Notes: generated by a model not told the origin, from the sequence alone. DNA of 34,190 nucleotides from Bacillota bacterium (GCA_023436395.1 JAEZJJ010000108.1:1-34190), one strand, 5' to 3'; positions 7,293-15,642 are shown, counted from the first letter of the stretch. Made by a program: numbers and translations.

Positions 7293-8135
7293 CTAATAGT
7301 TCATATTTGCTATAAATGCTATAACGTCCTGAATAACTGAGTTAGGTGTGGATGCTCCTGCTGTAACGCCAACCTTATTACAGTTTTCAAATAGCTCTCT
7401 TTTTAATTCACTTGCTTCTCCTATAAAATAACTATTAACGCAATGCTTTTGACTCAGTTCATAAAGTTTTAATGAGTTTGAACTCTTTGTGCTTCCTAAA
7501 ACAAGCATAACATCTACTTGCTTTGCAATTTCTACCACTTCTTCTTGTCTTTCTTTAGTTGCATTACAAATAGTATTAATATACTCTACATCAATTCCTT
7601 CTTCTTTTAAGGCAGCTAAGATTTCATCTACTACTTGCTTTTTATAAGTTGTTTGTGCTACTAAAAGATACTTCTGTCCACTTTTATTAAATGAGATTTC
7701 TTTTAAAGCCTCTCGATCTTTTACGATAAAACAGGCTTCATTTGCCCAACCATTGATGCCTTGAATTTCAGGATGATCTTTATTCCCAGCTATAATAATC
7801 CCATATCCATTTTTGTAATACTTTTCAACGTAACGATGAATTTTTTTAACATAGGGACAGGTTGCATCAACAATTTCTATCCCCTTTTCTTCCCCTTGAT
7901 GGTAAACCTTAGGGCTTACACCATGGGAGCGAATAATTAATTTATTAATATTCTCCTCATCCATTGCTTCAATTGCCGTAATTCCTTTTTCTTCTAAAGA
8001 TTTAATAACAACTTCATTATGAATAATAGGGCCATAGGTATATGTCCCTGGTTTATTTTCATGTTCAAAGGCCATATCAACAGCACGTTTTACACCAAAA
8101 CAAAATCCTGCTGTTTTTGCCACTATAATTTCCAC
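7293..8135 (-). CDS. ispH: 4-hydroxy-3-methylbut-2-enyl diphosphate reductase
   Basis: IspH catalyses the last step of the non-mevalonate isoprenoid pathway, reducing HMBPP to IPP and DMAPP with a 4Fe-4S cluster. The three cluster cysteines are visible: C12 in FCFGVKRAV, C93 in VDATCPYVKK and C190 in NTICNATKERQ. Substrate-binding residues are also visible: H39, H71 (SHGV), H121-E123 (HPE) and S218-N220. The protein is 280 residues, the single-domain form; it lacks the C-terminal S1 ribosomal domain fused to IspH in some clostridia. It lies 12 bases after cmk, a common clostridial pairing, and presumably shares its transcript. Confidence 0.96.
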   Translation of the reverse strand: MEIIVAKTAGFCFGVKRAVDMAFEHENKPGTYTYGPIIHNEVVIKSLEEKGITAIEAMDEENINKLIIRSHGVSPKVYHQGEEKGIEIVDATCPYVKKIHRYVEKYYKNGYGIIIAGNKDHPEIQGINGWANEACFIVKDREALKEISFNKSGQKYLLVAQTTYKKQVVDEILAALKEEGIDVEYINTICNATKERQEEVVEIAKQVDVMLVLGSTKSSNSLKLYELSQKHCVNSYFIGEASELKRELFENCNKVGVTAGASTPNSVIQDVIAFIANMNY

Positions 8136-8147
8136 TTTCCTATCCTC

Positions 8148-8816
8148 CTATAAACGTGCATTTAATAATCCAATAATTACTTCTACAATTTCATCAATAG
8201 TCATATAAGTTGTATCTAATTCAATTGCATCCTCAGCTTTTTTGAGAGGAGAGATTGTACGATGAGAGTCTTGAAAATCTCTTTCTCGAATTTCTGACAT
8301 AAGTGTTTCTAAACAAGGTGTTTCACCTTTTTCTACATATTCCTTATAGCGTCTTTTTGCGCGTTCTTCTACTGAAGCAGTCAAAAATATTTTTAATGTA
8401 GCATCAGGTAGTACAACTGTACCTATATCACGTCCATCCATTACAAGGGAGGTACTTTCTGCCATTTCTTGTTGCATTCTTACAAGTGCTTCACGTACAC
8501 TTTTATAAGTTGCTACCTTAGATGCAGCTGCAGCCACTTGATCATTACGAATTAAAAGACTCACATTCTCTTCATTCAAAAAAATCTGTTGTACCTCATT
8601 TTGGATACTTAATCTAAGCTGAATCTTGCCTACAACCTTTTCCACCTGTGCTTCTTCATTATAATCTATTCCTTGACACATGCAATAATAACCTACTGCA
8701 CGGTACATAGCACCTGTATCAATATAAATACATGTTAGTTTTGTTGCTATCTGTTTTGCAATACTACTTTTCCCTGCTCCTGCAGGACCATCTATAGCTA
8801 TTGAAAATGTTTTCAT
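8148..8816 (-). CDS. cmk: Cytidylate kinase
   Basis: Cytidylate kinase phosphorylates CMP and dCMP with ATP, feeding RNA, DNA and phospholipid synthesis. The 222-residue protein starts SIAIDGPAGAGKSS, with the P-loop at 10-18, followed by IDTGAMYRAVGYYC (near 32), the CMP-binding VMDGRDIGTVVLPDA segment (near 125) and the lid RAKRRYKEY (near 153). Length and motifs are those of the short bacterial form. It starts seven bases after the aroH stop and precedes ispH. Confidence 0.95.
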   Translation of the reverse strand: MKTFSIAIDGPAGAGKSSIAKQIATKLTCIYIDTGAMYRAVGYYCMCQGIDYNEEAQVEKVVGKIQLRLSIQNEVQQIFLNEENVSLLIRNDQVAAAASKVATYKSVREALVRMQQEMAESTSLVMDGRDIGTVVLPDATLKIFLTASVEERAKRRYKEYVEKGETPCLETLMSEIRERDFQDSHRTISPLKKAEDAIELDTTYMTIDEIVEVIIGLLNARL

Positions 8817-8823
8817 TACTTCT

Positions 8824-9195
8824 TTACTCCTTATTCACTAAATCCGGTCTTAAACCGACAGCTCTTCTTAAATATTGATGCTTGATATTACTTTTATTAA
8901 GATGAGGGGCCTTTACAAGAATATCCACTCTGATACACTGGCTCAGTGAATTAACAACATACATCTCTTGAAAGCACATAAGCGTTGCATCTGTAATCCC
9001 TAGCTGCCTTGCTGCTACTGCTGGATAAGCAGCATCTAAGTCTTTTGTACAACTAAAATGAAGTTGTATAAGTTCCTCATAGTTAAGTTCATTATTTTTT
9101 AAGATAGCTTCTAGCATTTCTTTTGTTGCCTCTAATATGGCTTCTCTTGTATTATCTTCGGCTGTAATAGCGCCACGTATACTTACTAGACTCAT
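8824..9195 (-). CDS. aroH: Chorismate mutase, AroH class
   Basis: AroH converts chorismate to prephenate at the head of phenylalanine and tyrosine synthesis. The protein shows the AroH trimer-fold signatures: SIRGAITAEDNTREAI at the N terminus (active-site Arg in IRGA), the segment with SCTKDLDAAYPA, and CIRVDILV and LRRAVGLRPDL near the C terminus. The open frame extends to 9210, but GGGAGGAT lies just before the sixth codon, so the start is MSLVSIRG, giving 123 residues, close to the B. subtilis enzyme. It follows the RpiR regulator gene and precedes cmk. Confidence 0.92.
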   Translation of the reverse strand: MSLVSIRGAITAEDNTREAILEATKEMLEAILKNNELNYEELIQLHFSCTKDLDAAYPAVAARQLGITDATLMCFQEMYVVNSLSQCIRVDILVKAPHLNKSNIKHQYLRRAVGLRPDLVNKE

Positions 9196-9216
9196 TTTAT
9201 CCTCCCACATAGATGG

Positions 9217-10128
9217 TTAATCAAATTTTTCTTTTTGCTCCTCTTGAGGTACATTCCATAAATCACGTTCTGAGTCATCATACACCTCATACTCCACCCA
9301 AATATTCTCTAATTTTTCAAGACTTACAGAAATTTCATCCTTTTTACGCAAACTAATAGCTACAATAATCGCATTTATAATACTAAGTGGTGCTACTAAA
9401 GAATCTACGAATGAAACCATTTCACTACATCCAATAAGTGCATAATCTGAATAACCTGCAATTGGTGAAATATAGCTATCTGTAATTGCTATGACACTAG
9501 CCTTTTTGCCCTGTGCATATTCTAAGCATTTCATGACACGTTTTGAATAACGTGGGAAACTAATCCCAATCACTACATCCTTCTCATCAATACGGTGGAT
9601 GGCTTCAAACATCTCACTAATACTATTCGTATTAATCACCTTAATATTATCAAAAATAATGTTAAGATAAAAGCCCAAGAAACTTGCAAGTCCAGCACAA
9701 CTTCTTACACCCAATACATATATTGTTTTAGCCCCTATTATCTTTTCAATGGCTTGATTAAATGCTTCATTATCAATTTGCTCTCTTGTATAACGAATTT
9801 TTTCTTCATCCATCTGAAGTACACTTTTAAGTACTTCATTTGTATTAATACGATCTGTAGTCACCTCTAGACGTTGCATAGCCGTTAATTTGCTTTTCAC
9901 TAACTCCTCAAGTGCATCTTGAAATTTTGGATATCCATCATACCCCAGTTCGTTTGCAAACCTAACAACTGTGGATTCACTTACCCCTACAATTGTTCCA
10001 AGCTTAGCAGCCGTTAAGAAAACAGCTTTTTCATAGTGATCTAATATATAATTAGCAATTAATTTCTGCCCTTTACTTAGCTTAGGCATATTTTTTCTAA
10101 TCCTATGGATTAAATCATTCTTACTCAT
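9217..10128 (-). CDS. MurR/RpiR family transcriptional regulator with SIS domain
   Basis: The N-terminal ~75 residues form an RpiR-type helix-turn-helix (SKGQKLIANYILD, then VGVSESTVVRFANELGY). A SIS sugar-phosphate-binding domain follows at about 125-260, with IYVLGVRSCAGLASF, DVVIGISFPRYSKR and VIAITDSYISPIAGYSD. In this family the SIS domain senses a phosphosugar and controls DNA binding. The 303-residue length is slightly above average because of an acidic C-terminal tail. It is the first gene of the aroH-cmk-ispH-cheR run and may control itself. No sugar catabolism gene lies beside it, so its effector and targets are unknown. Confidence 0.88.
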   Translation of the reverse strand: MSKNDLIHRIRKNMPKLSKGQKLIANYILDHYEKAVFLTAAKLGTIVGVSESTVVRFANELGYDGYPKFQDALEELVKSKLTAMQRLEVTTDRINTNEVLKSVLQMDEEKIRYTREQIDNEAFNQAIEKIIGAKTIYVLGVRSCAGLASFLGFYLNIIFDNIKVINTNSISEMFEAIHRIDEKDVVIGISFPRYSKRVMKCLEYAQGKKASVIAITDSYISPIAGYSDYALIGCSEMVSFVDSLVAPLSIINAIIVAISLRKKDEISVSLEKLENIWVEYEVYDDSERDLWNVPQEEQKEKFD

Positions 10129-10175
10129 TTTATAAGTCCTTCCTTTACCTAATTGACTAGATAATACTTTAGTTT

Positions 10176-10184
10176 ATTATACCA
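10176..10184 (-). promoter_or_regulatory. Extended -10 promoter of the rpiR-aroH-cmk-ispH-cheR operon
   Basis: The minus strand reads TGGTATAAT (10184-10176), an extended -10 element 48 bases before the rpiR start. No good -35 is visible. The sequence GGAAGG is present before the start codon. Confidence 0.5.
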
Positions 10185-10243
10185 TATCTTAACTACAAAA
10201 TACATTAATACCCCTTTATTTTACATGGTTTTATACTGATAGC

Positions 10244-10285
10244 AAAGGGGCAACTAAAAGTTTAATCTCCTTTAGTTACCCCTTT
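10244..10285 (-). terminator. Hairpin downstream of the decarboxylase operon
   Basis: AAAGGGG-C-AACTAAA (10244-10258) pairs with TTTAGTT-A-CCCCTTT (10271-10285), a 14-pair stem with one mismatch. It begins about 30 bases after the oadA stop. Neither strand has a good T run after it. A second CCCCTTT copy at 10211-10217 could compete for the same AAAGGGG arm. Confidence 0.6.
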
Positions 10286-10316
10286 AACCATTTTCAGTCA
10301 TTCTTATTTAATTAAT

Positions 10317-11732
10317 TTATACTGGATAAGCCCCATTTTTAACATCTGCTACCTGTATATCTACCTTAGTTTGTTGTGCCTCTCTATACTTAAAAAAGTC
10401 CATTGCTACTTGTGGGAACAATGCATAAGATAAAACATCTTCATCTTGTTGTTTATAAATAGCTATTTCTTTTTCTAATTTTTCTAATTCTGGTTCTATA
10501 AGGTCAGCTGGCCTACAAGTAATGCGTTTTTCATCACCAATGATTTGTTTAACAAATTCTTCAGAAATAGGTACTGGTGTTTGACCGTATTCCCCTCTTA
10601 CAATTCCCTTTGATTCTTTTGAAACCATTTTGTAACGTTCTCCAGCTAATACATTCAACACAGCTTGTGTTCCCACAATTTGACTTGTAGGTGTAACAAG
10701 TGGTAAGTAGCCAAAATCTGCACGTACTTTAGGGATTTCTTTAAGTACCTCATCAAATTTATCCTCAGCCCCTTGTTGTTTAAGTTGGGATACAAGATTG
10801 GAAAGCATTCCTCCTGGCACTTGATAACGAAGTGTATTAATATCTACTTCTAGTACTTTTTGGCTTATTAGCCCACTTTCCAAATATTTTTGGCGAAGGG
10901 GTTTGAAATATTCTGTAATTTCATTTAAACTTTCTGGATCAATTCCTGTATCATAAGGTGTGCCTTGCAGCGTTTTAACAAGTACTTCTGTAGCTGGTTG
11001 TGAAGTTCCCATTGCCATTGGTGACATAGCTGTATCAATAATATCACACCCTGCTTCAATTGCCTTTAAATAAGTCATTGAAGCCACACCACTTGTATAA
11101 TGCGTATGAAGTTGAATTGGCATATGAGGAACCGCTTCCTTTAAGGCCCCTACTAATTCTTCAGCAGCATATGGCACAAGTAATCCTGCCATATCTTTAA
11201 TGCAGATAGAATTAGCACCCATTTCTTCAATACGTTTAGCGAGTTCTACATAGTAAGCCACTGTGTGTACATCACTAATAGTATATGAAATAGCTACTTG
11301 TGCATGACCTTTTTCTTTATTGGCTGCTTTTACAGCTGTTTGTAAGTTACGAAGGTCATTAAGAGCATCAAAAATACGAATATTACTAATACCATTTGCA
11401 ATACTCTTTTGCACAAAATATTCTACTACATCATCTGCATAGTGGCGATAACCTAAAATATTTTGTCCTCTAAATAACATCTGAAGAGGGGTATTAGGTG
11501 CTGCATCTTTAATTTTGCGTAATCTTTCCCATGGATCTTCTTTTAAGAAACGAAGACAAGCATCAAATGTCGCTCCCCCCCATACTTCCATAGCTGAAAA
11601 TCCTACTTTGTCCATTTTTGAAACAATAGGTAAAATTTCTTCTGTTGTCATTCTTGTTGCTATTAAGGATTGATGGGCATCACGAAGTGTTGTGTCCATG
11701 ATTTTAACTGGTCTTGGATTAATATTTGCCAT
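10317..11732 (-). CDS. oadA: Oxaloacetate decarboxylase alpha / transcarboxylase 5S-type carboxyltransferase
   Basis: The protein is a biotin-dependent carboxyltransferase acting between oxaloacetate/pyruvate and carboxybiotin. The HMGL-like barrel opens with MDTTLRDAHQSL (12-23), carries the metal-site motif QLHTHYTSG (H209, H211) and ICIKDMAGLL, where K179 is the expected carbamylated lysine. The second half is the PYC/OADA helical domain, with PGGMLSNL and GEYGQTPVPI. At 471 residues it lacks the C-terminal biotinyl domain of Klebsiella OadA; the carrier is a separate gene in this operon. It is the last gene, 42 bases after oadB, with AGGAGG before the ATG. Direction of the reaction cannot be read from sequence. 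Confidence 0.93.
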   Translation of the reverse strand: MANINPRPVKIMDTTLRDAHQSLIATRMTTEEILPIVSKMDKVGFSAMEVWGGATFDACLRFLKEDPWERLRKIKDAAPNTPLQMLFRGQNILGYRHYADDVVEYFVQKSIANGISNIRIFDALNDLRNLQTAVKAANKEKGHAQVAISYTISDVHTVAYYVELAKRIEEMGANSICIKDMAGLLVPYAAEELVGALKEAVPHMPIQLHTHYTSGVASMTYLKAIEAGCDIIDTAMSPMAMGTSQPATEVLVKTLQGTPYDTGIDPESLNEITEYFKPLRQKYLESGLISQKVLEVDINTLRYQVPGGMLSNLVSQLKQQGAEDKFDEVLKEIPKVRADFGYLPLVTPTSQIVGTQAVLNVLAGERYKMVSKESKGIVRGEYGQTPVPISEEFVKQIIGDEKRITCRPADLIEPELEKLEKEIAIYKQQDEDVLSYALFPQVAMDFFKYREAQQTKVDIQVADVKNGAYPV

Positions 11733-11774
11733 CTTATAACCTCCTATATATGTATATGCTCTTTTCTCATTTCA

Positions 11775-12965
11775 TTAATGACCGTAAATAGATAATAAAA
11801 TACCAGCTGCAATGGCTGAACCAATAACTCCTGCTACGTTTGGTCCCATAGCATGCATTAAAAGGAAGTTGCTTGGACATTCTTCTTGACCCACTTTTTG
11901 TGCCACACGTGCTGCCATTGGTACAGCAGATACCCCCGCAGCCCCAATAAGTGGATTAATTTTCTTGCCACTTGTGTAATACATCACTTTGCCAAAGAGT
12001 ACACCACCTGCTGTACCTACACAAAAGGCACTAAGACCAAGAATAACTATCTTTATAGTTTCATAAGTAATAAAAGTATCCCCTGAGGTTGTTGCTCCAA
12101 CAACTAACCCCAACATAATTGTAATCGCAGACATCATTCCATTACTTGCTACTTCCGCTAAACGGTTAGTACATCCTGCTTCTTTTAAGAGGTTTCCAAA
12201 CATTAACATACCCACTAAAGTACCTGCTGAAGGCAATAGTAATGATACAATCACAGTAACAGCAATAGGGAAAACGATTTTTTCTACGCGAGATACCTGT
12301 CTTAATTGTTCCATCTTTACCATACGTTGTTCTTTTGTCGTAAGTACTTTCATAATAGGTGGTTGAATAACGGGTACTAATGCCATATAAGAGTAAGCTG
12401 CTACTGCAATTGGCCCTAATAAATGAGGTGCTAATTTAGTCGTCAAATATATAGCCGTAGGTCCATCTGCCCCTCCGATAATACCAATAGACGCTGCTTC
12501 ACTAGGATCAAATCCTAAAAGTAGTGCGCCTAAAAAAGCAAAGAAAATACCTAACTGTGCAGCACCACCTAGTAATAAACTTTTGGGATTGGCAATCAGT
12601 GGTCCAAAATCTGTCATGGCACCAATACCTACAAAAATAAGTGGTGGAAAAATACCTAATTCCTTACCTAACCCAAGATAATCTAATAGACCACCATTGC
12701 CGTCTTTTAAGAATTCAAATACTTCCTTAGCGCCATGACCATTAAACATATGAATTTCTGTATTCGGAAGATTAACGAGTAGCATACCAAAAGCAATTGG
12801 AACTAATAATAAAGGTTCAAATCCTTTGGCAATAGCTAAATAAAGTAATACACATGCAACAGCAATCATTGCAATATATTTCCAACCACCATCATTGGTT
12901 AAAATAGTTGTAATTCCCATCTCGCTAATGAACTTCTGTATAGATGTTGCGAATTCATTAAACAT
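11775..12965 (-). CDS. oadB: Sodium-translocating decarboxylase beta subunit
   Basis: This integral membrane subunit of OadB/MmdB/GcdB type decarboxylates carboxybiotin and pumps Na+ out of the cell. The 396-residue sequence has a string of hydrophobic segments and the hallmark GIIGGADGPTAIYLT, containing the essential aspartate (D167). SAVPMAARVAQKVGQ and the polar-glycine segment LLMHAMGPNVAGVIGSAIA lie near the C terminus. Length is close to the family standard (about 375-430). It is flanked by the biotin carrier and OadA genes in one operon, as expected for a membrane-bound decarboxylase complex. Confidence 0.95.
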   Translation of the reverse strand: MFNEFATSIQKFISEMGITTILTNDGGWKYIAMIAVACVLLYLAIAKGFEPLLLVPIAFGMLLVNLPNTEIHMFNGHGAKEVFEFLKDGNGGLLDYLGLGKELGIFPPLIFVGIGAMTDFGPLIANPKSLLLGGAAQLGIFFAFLGALLLGFDPSEAASIGIIGGADGPTAIYLTTKLAPHLLGPIAVAAYSYMALVPVIQPPIMKVLTTKEQRMVKMEQLRQVSRVEKIVFPIAVTVIVSLLLPSAGTLVGMLMFGNLLKEAGCTNRLAEVASNGMMSAITIMLGLVVGATTSGDTFITYETIKIVILGLSAFCVGTAGGVLFGKVMYYTSGKKINPLIGAAGVSAVPMAARVAQKVGQEECPSNFLLMHAMGPNVAGVIGSAIAAGILLSIYGH

Positions 12966-12998
12966 AGAATGTTCCTCCTTCTTTTAAGTCGTTTGGAA

Positions 12999-13388
12999 CT
13001 AGTTTAGTACCACAATAACATCGTTAGTTTCAACAGCTGTACCTGCTGATACATTGATAGCAGCTACAGTCCCTGCACTTGGTGCAAAAATTTCGTTTTC
13101 CATTTTCATTGCTTCAAGAATGGCTACTAAATCTCCCTCTTTTACACTTTGTCCTACTGACACTTTTACTTCTACAATTTTACCTGGCATTGGTGCAACA
13201 ACTTTAGTACCATTAGCTACACCATTTGTTTGTGGTGCTGCTTGTGGTGCTACTGGTGTTGTATTTACTGGTGCTGTTACTACTTTTGTTACTTGTGGTA
13301 CTTGCATCGTAGGTGTAAAGCTTCCACCTAATTCTTCTACTTCTACTTCATATGTATTTCCATTTACAGTTACTTGAAATTTTTTCAT
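12999..13388 (-). CDS. Biotin carboxyl carrier subunit of the decarboxylase
   Basis: The small carrier protein starts MKKFQVTVNGNTYEVEVEEL, passes through a flexible Pro/Ala/Thr/Val-rich linker, and ends in a biotinyl domain with VVAPMPGKIVEV and ILEAMKMENEI. The modified lysine is the K of AMKM, residue 95 from the start used here. It corresponds to GcdC/MmdC or the transcarboxylase 1.3S subunit. The open frame extends to 13406, but AGGAGG lies before two consecutive ATGs (13391, 13388), so the start is one of these. Both carboxyltransferases of the operon probably use this carrier. Confidence 0.93.
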   Translation of the reverse strand: MKKFQVTVNGNTYEVEVEELGGSFTPTMQVPQVTKVVTAPVNTTPVAPQAAPQTNGVANGTKVVAPMPGKIVEVKVSVGQSVKEGDLVAILEAMKMENEIFAPSAGTVAAINVSAGTAVETNDVIVVLN

Positions 13389-13407
13389 CATTAATGACCT
13401 CCTCAAA

Positions 13408-13743
13408 TTAAAGTGCTTTTCTTTGAACTTTTCTAAGTGATTTCACTTGAAGTTGATCACTTGTTGTTCCCATACTTGCTGCAATGACTGCAGTAATAAC
13501 TGCTATCAATTCAAGTTCATCTAGACTATTATGTTGTGCAACTAAACTTACTTCTTCTGTAGTAGTTACAACTTCAGCTTCTACATTTTTTGCCTTTTGT
13601 AGTTTATTTGTAAAAAAACCTACCACTTTACCTAATAAGAAGATGGCACCAATAAGTAATTCTAACATTACAAATACAACCAAAATACTAAGTATAAATG
13701 TAGGAATTCCTGCTAAAAAAGCGCTGATAACTTCATTCATCAT
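13408..13743 (-). CDS. OadG-like small membrane subunit of the decarboxylase
   Basis: The ~111-residue protein has one N-terminal membrane segment (about residues 8-40, LSILVVFVMLELLIGAIFLL), a cytoplasmic Val/Thr/Glu-rich linker and a short C-terminal segment with IAVITAVIAASMGTT. This layout is that of OadG/MmdD gamma or delta subunits, which anchor and stabilise the complex; sequence conservation in this family is low. The longest frame begins at a GTG at 13749, but AGGTAGGTGAAA precedes ATG codons at 13743 and 13740, so I use 13743. It lies between mmdA and the biotin carrier gene. Confidence 0.82.
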   Translation of the reverse strand: MMNEVISAFLAGIPTFILSILVVFVMLELLIGAIFLLGKVVGFFTNKLQKAKNVEAEVVTTTEEVSLVAQHNSLDELELIAVITAVIAASMGTTSDQLQVKSLRKVQRKAL

Positions 13744-13779
13744 TTTCACCTACCTTTAATGTTGGGTGCTAATCCACTT

Positions 13780-15261
13780 CTATCGTTCTTTAGTTATAAG
13801 TACTTCAAGTGCAGCAATAACGCGTTTACGTGTTGCTGCTGGTTCAATAATATCATCTACTAACCCTCTAGCTGCAGCTGCGTAAATACTTGTTTCTAGC
13901 ACTTTATATTGTTCTGACTTCTCCATATACTCTTCATTAGATAAAGTGCCTTCACTTAATTCTTTTGCATAAATAATTTTCATAGCACTTTCTGTATTTA
14001 AACATGATACAGTAGCTGTTGGCCATGCATAAGTCATATCACAACCTAATACTTTGCTGTTCATAGCTATATAACTACTTCCAAATGCATGGTTAAGAAT
14101 AATATTTATTTTTGGCACACTTGCTTGTGCAAATGCCTTTGTCATCTCACTACATGCTTTAATGATTCCTAGTTTTTCAGTTGAAACTGTAGAATTAAAA
14201 CCTTCAATATCTGTAAGTGTTACAAGTGGAATATTATATGTATCACACATCTTCACAAATTGTGTTACTTTTTTAACACCTTTATAATCCATACGTGTTT
14301 CCATATTGGCAATGACACCTACAGTTCCACCATCCATACGAGCAAAAGCTGTTAAAACACTTTCACCATATGCTTCATTCAATACAAATAATTCTCCTGA
14401 ATCAACTATAGAACTCGCAATCTCTTTTGTACTTTGCATACTAAAATCAAAACTATTAAGATTTGCATCCATACGATTGATATCATCTGTTACTTCATAA
14501 ACTGGTCCCTCATTTCCACTATTTTGAGGCAAATAACCAAGCAAACGAATAATACTTGCAATTAAATCTTCTTCTTGGTCTGCAACAAAAGTTGCAAGTC
14601 CACTTTCCGCAAAATGTACACTTGCTGTTGCAATGGTATCAAAACTAGCCATTTTATCATCTAGTGTATTAGGACTATTTAAGAATACGCGTGCTGATTT
14701 ATTACACATAAACACAAAATCAGATAAACCTGCAATAAACGCAGCTCCTCCTGCACAGTCACCTACAATGACCGCTATTTGAGGGATAATATCTGATGCT
14801 TGTACCATTTTTTCATAAATCAAGCCATAGCCTTCTAAAGCATCCACATTTTCCTGTAATCTTATCCCTACAGTATCTAAAAATCCAACTATAGGTGCAC
14901 CTACCTTTAATGCTTCTTCATAAATTCTAACTATCTTTTTTGCATGCATTTCGCCTAATGCACCACCTAAAACACTTGCATCTTGGCTATACACATAAAC
15001 AGGATTGCCATTAACTGTACCATAACCAGTTACAACCCCATCAGCTAGTGTTTCATTGTTACTCATGTTAAAAGCAGTACTTCTGCTTTTCATGAAAGCA
15101 CCTACTTCTACAAAGCTATTTTCATCTAGTAATGTGCTAATACGTTCTCTTGCTGTTAATTTCCCTTGTGCAAGAGCTAGTTTTTTAGCAGCCTCATTAC
15201 TTGCTGCGATTGTAGTGGCCCTACGAGATTCTAATTCAGATAATTTTTCTAAAGTGCTCAT
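13780..15261 (-). CDS. Acyl-CoA carboxyltransferase, MmdA / transcarboxylase 12S type
   Basis: The 493-residue protein is a fused two-domain carboxyltransferase of the methylmalonyl-CoA decarboxylase alpha, propionyl-CoA carboxylase beta and 12S family. It moves CO2 between an acyl-CoA and biotin. The N-terminal half has GKLTARERISTLLD (34-47), SQDASVLGGALGEMHAKKI and the oxyanion-hole region DCAGGAAFIAGLSDF. The C-terminal half has PLVTLTDIEGF and HAFGSSYIAMNSK. It diverges from classical MmdA in several places, so methylmalonyl-CoA, malonyl-CoA and glutaconyl-CoA are all possible substrates. It is the promoter-proximal gene, with ATGGAGGG before the ATG. Confidence 0.87.
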   Translation of the reverse strand: MSTLEKLSELESRRATTIAASNEAAKKLALAQGKLTARERISTLLDENSFVEVGAFMKSRSTAFNMSNNETLADGVVTGYGTVNGNPVYVYSQDASVLGGALGEMHAKKIVRIYEEALKVGAPIVGFLDTVGIRLQENVDALEGYGLIYEKMVQASDIIPQIAVIVGDCAGGAAFIAGLSDFVFMCNKSARVFLNSPNTLDDKMASFDTIATASVHFAESGLATFVADQEEDLIASIIRLLGYLPQNSGNEGPVYEVTDDINRMDANLNSFDFSMQSTKEIASSIVDSGELFVLNEAYGESVLTAFARMDGGTVGVIANMETRMDYKGVKKVTQFVKMCDTYNIPLVTLTDIEGFNSTVSTEKLGIIKACSEMTKAFAQASVPKINIILNHAFGSSYIAMNSKVLGCDMTYAWPTATVSCLNTESAMKIIYAKELSEGTLSNEEYMEKSEQYKVLETSIYAAAARGLVDDIIEPAATRKRVIAALEVLITKER

Positions 15262-15562
15262 CTGGTACCCTCCATAAAAAAATATTTATAACAAAGTGTA
15301 AAAATCGCCATTTATATTTTACTAAACTAACAAGCAATATTCAAGTAAAATATGGAATTTTGTTATTTATTACCGAAACATAGTTTTTTTATTAATTTAA
15401 CCAATAGTCTTTTTATACTAAATACATTAAATTAACACTTTTTTCTTGATTCTTACACATTCTTAACAAGATATGCAATAAAACTTCTTCAATATTTTAA
15501 ATTAATTTCAAAATTTTCTATATTAATTGTATCTTATTTACCTAATAAATAATGCATTAAAA
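15262..15562. other. AT-rich intergenic region upstream of the decarboxylase operon
   Basis: Together with the adjoining rluB terminator this is the only gene-free stretch longer than 300 bases. It is very A/T-rich and I see no small gene with a ribosome-binding site on either strand. It holds the decarboxylase promoter near its left end. The remainder has several A and T runs but no repeat or RNA structure I can support. Confidence 0.6.
15316..15344 (-). promoter_or_regulatory. Sigma-A-type promoter of the decarboxylase operon
   Basis: The minus strand has TTGAAT (15344-15339) and TAAAAT (15321-15316) with 17 bases between. Transcription would start near 15309, giving a leader of about 48 bases before the MmdA-type gene. 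Confidence 0.6.
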
Positions 15563-15616
15563 TGAACTGACCCCAATAAGTTCGATTTTTAAGTCTAACT
15601 TATTGGGGTCAATTCA
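15563..15616 (-). terminator. Long intrinsic terminator after rluB
   Basis: A 20-base arm at 15563-15582 pairs with 15597-15616, with one C-A mismatch, around a 14-base loop; the core of the stem is GACCCCAATAAGTT. On the minus strand it is followed by TTTT and A/T-rich sequence, so it should end the scpA-scpB-dacB-rluB transcript. The outer sequence TGAACTGACCCC resembles ends of some IS3-family elements (see findings). Confidence 0.8.
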
Positions 15617-15642
15617 CATCTTTGTTTTTAATGTACTATTTT

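Noticed and set aside
13054..13759. Plus-strand open frames opposite the biotin carrier and OadG genes
   Set aside because: They are antisense to well-supported genes, have low-complexity Thr/Ser/Val-rich translations and no ribosome-binding sites.
15563..15616. Complete insertion sequence
   Set aside because: Only 54 bp, with no transposase and no target-site duplication. It is annotated as a terminator, with the IS-like ends kept as a question.
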